From: Dehalococcoidia bacterium
GTDB lineage: Bacteria > Chloroflexota > Dehalococcoidia > Dehalococcoidales > DAOWJH01
Assembly: GCA_030640495.1 (NCBI GenBank)
Contig: DAOWJH010000086.1
Span: forward strand, 1-32,895
DNA length: 32,895 nucleotides
Direction of reading: 5' to 3'
Below are positions 31,211 to 32,895 of this stretch, piece after piece (position 1 is the stretch's first letter; each line of letters starts with the position of its first letter). The notes beneath the pieces are model-generated. The model saw only the letters and a list, made by a program, of their open reading frames with translations. It did not search any database and had not been told where the DNA came from. The position numbers and the translations under genes were made by a program.

Positions 31211-31224
31211 TCCTAAATTTAGGA
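31211..31224. promoter_or_regulatory. Perfect 14-bp palindrome
   Basis: TCCTAAATTTAGGA, ten bases upstream of the minus-strand methyltransferase start. It could be an operator; no partner regulator is identified. Confidence 0.35.
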
Positions 31225-31236
31225 CACTGAGGGCAA

Positions 31237-31256
31237 CTTCAGTTGACTTCAGTTGA
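31237..31256. repeat. 10-bp tandem repeat
   Basis: CTTCAGTTGA occurs twice in tandem, followed by the partial copy CTTA. It lies upstream of the methyltransferase. No function is apparent. Confidence 0.6.
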
Positions 31257-31332
31257 CTTAAGTGTAACAGTCTTAGCTGCAGTTGAACATTATGGACTTT
31301 CGTTCAATGGTGAAGTGAAAGGTATGGGAAAG

Positions 31333-31450
31333 GCGGGGTGCCACTTGCCCGATTACGGCTGAGGTACCACACGGGAGGGGGAGGAAGCTAAGCTAACAGG
31401 GCAAAAGGATAAAAATTCCTAGCACCTCAGTTTCCCCTAGCAGAGCCCGC
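31333..31450 (-). repeat. ~120-bp structured element, copy B
   Basis: Inverted partner of the element at 25421-25544. Read on the minus strand it starts eight bases after the alr stop codon, the same relation that copy A has to the hydrolase gene. Ends GCGGG/CCCGC are complementary, CTGAGGT/ACCTCAG is kept inside, and a CCG-TAAT-CGG mini-hairpin is present. Confidence 0.8.
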
Positions 31451-31458
31451 ACTAGTTT

Positions 31459-32574
31459 TTATTTAGTAATATAGATACGGCGTAACCCAGCCCCTACTCT
31501 AGTAAATACCTCATTGCTTATAGTATCAGCCCAATTCGCAATCTCATCAGCATTGATTTCCTGGCTGCCTTGGTATCCCAGCAATACTACTTCATCACCG
31601 ACTTTTACCTCGGGCACAGTAGTTACATCTACAATGCATTGGTCCATACATACCCTTCCCCGAATAGGTACTCGTTGTCCATGTATCAGAACCTGCCCCC
31701 GATTAGATAGTAAGCGGGGCAAACCGTGTCCATAGCCAAAGGGGACCAGTGCCATTAAAGCATCTGTCTTAGCAGTCCAGGTCAGACCATAACTTACGCC
31801 CTCGCCTGGCCTTATCCAGTGAAGGCGGACTACCCGCGATTTGAGGCTGAGAACTGGTCGCAAGGGAACAGTCTTCTCAGTAGCTGGGGGCGGGTAGACT
31901 CCATACATCGCTATACCTACGCGAACTAGGTTCAGATGGGTCTCAGGAAACCTCAAGGCAGCAGCACTGTTAGCAGCATGCAGGAATCTTAGCTCGGGAT
32001 GGTTAGCGGCTACCTCGAGGAACCGCTGCAACTGAGTTTCAGTAACCCTTCGGTCTGGCTCATCTGCTGAGGCAAAATGCGTGTATAATCCTCCAATCCT
32101 TACCCGCCCCAGACTATAAATAAAGTGAAGTAAGTGGGGAATATCCTCAATGCTAGCCCCAGAGCGGTTAATGCCAGTATCTACCTTGACATGCACAGCA
32201 ATGGTGGTGCCGAGCTCCCGGGCTGCTCTATCTAGAGCGAGGGGAAGTTTGGTTTCGGTTACCGTGGGAGTCAGTTTTTTCTCAACTATTGCAATTGCCT
32301 GAGCGAGTGGTACCCCACCTAATATCAAGACTGGAGCCGTAATGCCAGCATTCCGTAGTTCCAACCCTTCTTCCAGAGAATGAACACCGAGCCACTCAGC
32401 ACCTGCTGCCACTGCTGCTTTCGCAATTTGAACAGCACCATGCCCATAAGCATTTTTTTTTACTACTGCCATTAACTGTGTCCCTGGTTGCAGGTGCTGA
32501 CGCAAGTTTCTGATATTATGAGTAAATGCTGACAGATTTATTTCGGCCCAGCTCAGCAAATCACCTTTAGTCAT
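31459..32574 (-). CDS. alr: Alanine racemase
   Basis: PLP-dependent interconversion of L- and D-alanine for peptidoglycan, in the cytoplasm. The 371-residue protein has Lys39 in the PLP motif (MAVVKKNAYGHG, with Lys replacing the usual Ala after the catalytic Lys) and the catalytic Tyr262 in GEGVSYGLTW. Also visible are the phosphate-binding HAANSAAALRFP region and the CMDQ loop. Its presence is notable if the host is a Dehalococcoidia, since the known dehalogenating members are reported to lack a normal peptidoglycan wall. Its ATG overlaps the stop of the mttB-family gene in ATGA, so the two are translationally coupled. Confidence 0.94.
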   Translation of the reverse strand: MTKGDLLSWAEINLSAFTHNIRNLRQHLQPGTQLMAVVKKNAYGHGAVQIAKAAVAAGAEWLGVHSLEEGLELRNAGITAPVLILGGVPLAQAIAIVEKKLTPTVTETKLPLALDRAARELGTTIAVHVKVDTGINRSGASIEDIPHLLHFIYSLGRVRIGGLYTHFASADEPDRRVTETQLQRFLEVAANHPELRFLHAANSAAALRFPETHLNLVRVGIAMYGVYPPPATEKTVPLRPVLSLKSRVVRLHWIRPGEGVSYGLTWTAKTDALMALVPFGYGHGLPRLLSNRGQVLIHGQRVPIRGRVCMDQCIVDVTTVPEVKVGDEVVLLGYQGSQEINADEIANWADTISNEVFTRVGAGLRRIYITK

Positions 32575-32895
32575 ATTCCCTTCGGATATGCATGCTCAAG
32601 GCCTACTTGAGCAAACCAAGTCCCCTCTATTTTCTTGAGTTCTTTGACCAAATCTTCGGACAGCGGCTTTGGTTTATAAGTTTTTAATATTTTGAGGGTT
32701 TTTTCGTTTAACAGTTCCTCACAATTCTTTACACCTTCGCCTTTTACCAAGCTACGGTCAAAGACCGTTGGTACCCAAAATTTACGAAAATGCTTTAATG
32801 TGTGAGCCTGGGAAAGATAGTCCCCTCTCGGTCCCACACGCTCAATAAGGTCAAGGGGAAGGGTTTCATCATTGATTTCCAAACCACCCATCATA
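32571..32895 (-). CDS. Trimethylamine methyltransferase MttB-family protein, C-terminal part (gene runs past window end)
   Basis: The last ~107 residues of a corrinoid-dependent methyltransferase of the MttB/MtgB superfamily, which transfer methyl groups from quaternary or tertiary amines to a corrinoid protein. Recognised by MMGGLEINDETLPLDLIERVGPRGDYLSQAHTLKHFRKFW followed by FDRS and a helical C-terminus. The pyrrolysine (UAG) position of true MttB lies upstream of the window, so whether this is a pyrrolysine or a non-pyrrolysine (glycine-betaine-type) member cannot be seen. It overlaps alr by four bases. Confidence 0.82.
   Translation of the reverse strand, partial: MMGGLEINDETLPLDLIERVGPRGDYLSQAHTLKHFRKFWVPTVFDRSLVKGEGVKNCEELLNEKTLKILKTYKPKPLSEDLVKELKKIEGTWFAQVGLEHAYPKGI

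Noticed and set aside
25421..31450. The inverted elements as ends of one composite transposon carrying the 6 kb between them
   Set aside because: No transposase or integrase lies inside, the enclosed genes include a tRNA and look native, and each copy is better explained by its position right after a stop codon.

Overview
This window looks like a chromosomal segment of an anaerobic Chloroflexota bacterium, most likely a non-dehalogenating member of the Dehalococcoidia. That placement is an inference from gene content: divergent tubulin/FtsZ-like proteins near eno and gap, several TRAP transporters with lipoprotein binding proteins, an MttB-type methyltransferase and a 2-hydroxyacyl-CoA dehydratase-like protein. 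No 16S rRNA or single decisive marker is present.

Region 1 (1-2487) holds the 3' end of enolase, an orphan 2-hydroxyacyl-CoA dehydratase/HgdB-like iron-sulfur protein and type I GAPDH. Region 2 (about 2490-7520) is the most unusual part. Two tandem paralogous tubulin/FtsZ-like GTPases on the plus strand converge on two long coiled-coil proteins on the minus strand. The larger coiled-coil protein is built from eighteen 25-residue repeats. Both GTPases keep the nucleotide-binding and T7 catalytic features and end in a short acidic-proline-leucine tail resembling the FtsZ C-terminal peptide. I propose this as an uncharacterised cytoskeletal cassette.

Region 3 (7631-16653) is housekeeping: dnaX-ybaB-recR, a small unknown protein, a HEAT-repeat protein, recO, lysS, a membrane methyltransferase and serS. 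Two copies of a composite hairpin repeat lie between genes here.

Region 4 (about 16790-30170) is a transport and catabolism island with three complete TRAP cassettes (dctP-dctQ-dctM). Cassettes 1 and 2 are on the plus strand with a MarR regulator between them. Cassette 2 continues into a phosphotriesterase-family metal hydrolase. Cassette 3 is on the minus strand and is followed by an agmatinase/arginase-family enzyme. All three binding proteins share a lipoprotein signal plus a short coiled-coil stalk that is more alike than the ligand-binding domains. Cassettes 1 and 3 also share a promoter layout and a leader segment that looks like a decayed small gene.

Region 5 (30334-32895) holds tRNA-Ser(UGA), a second membrane methyltransferase, alanine racemase and the 3' end of an mttB-family gene whose stop overlaps the alr start. 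Two copies of a ~120 bp structured element lie in opposite orientation 6 kb apart. Each begins a few bases after a stop codon, in the direction of the gene it follows.
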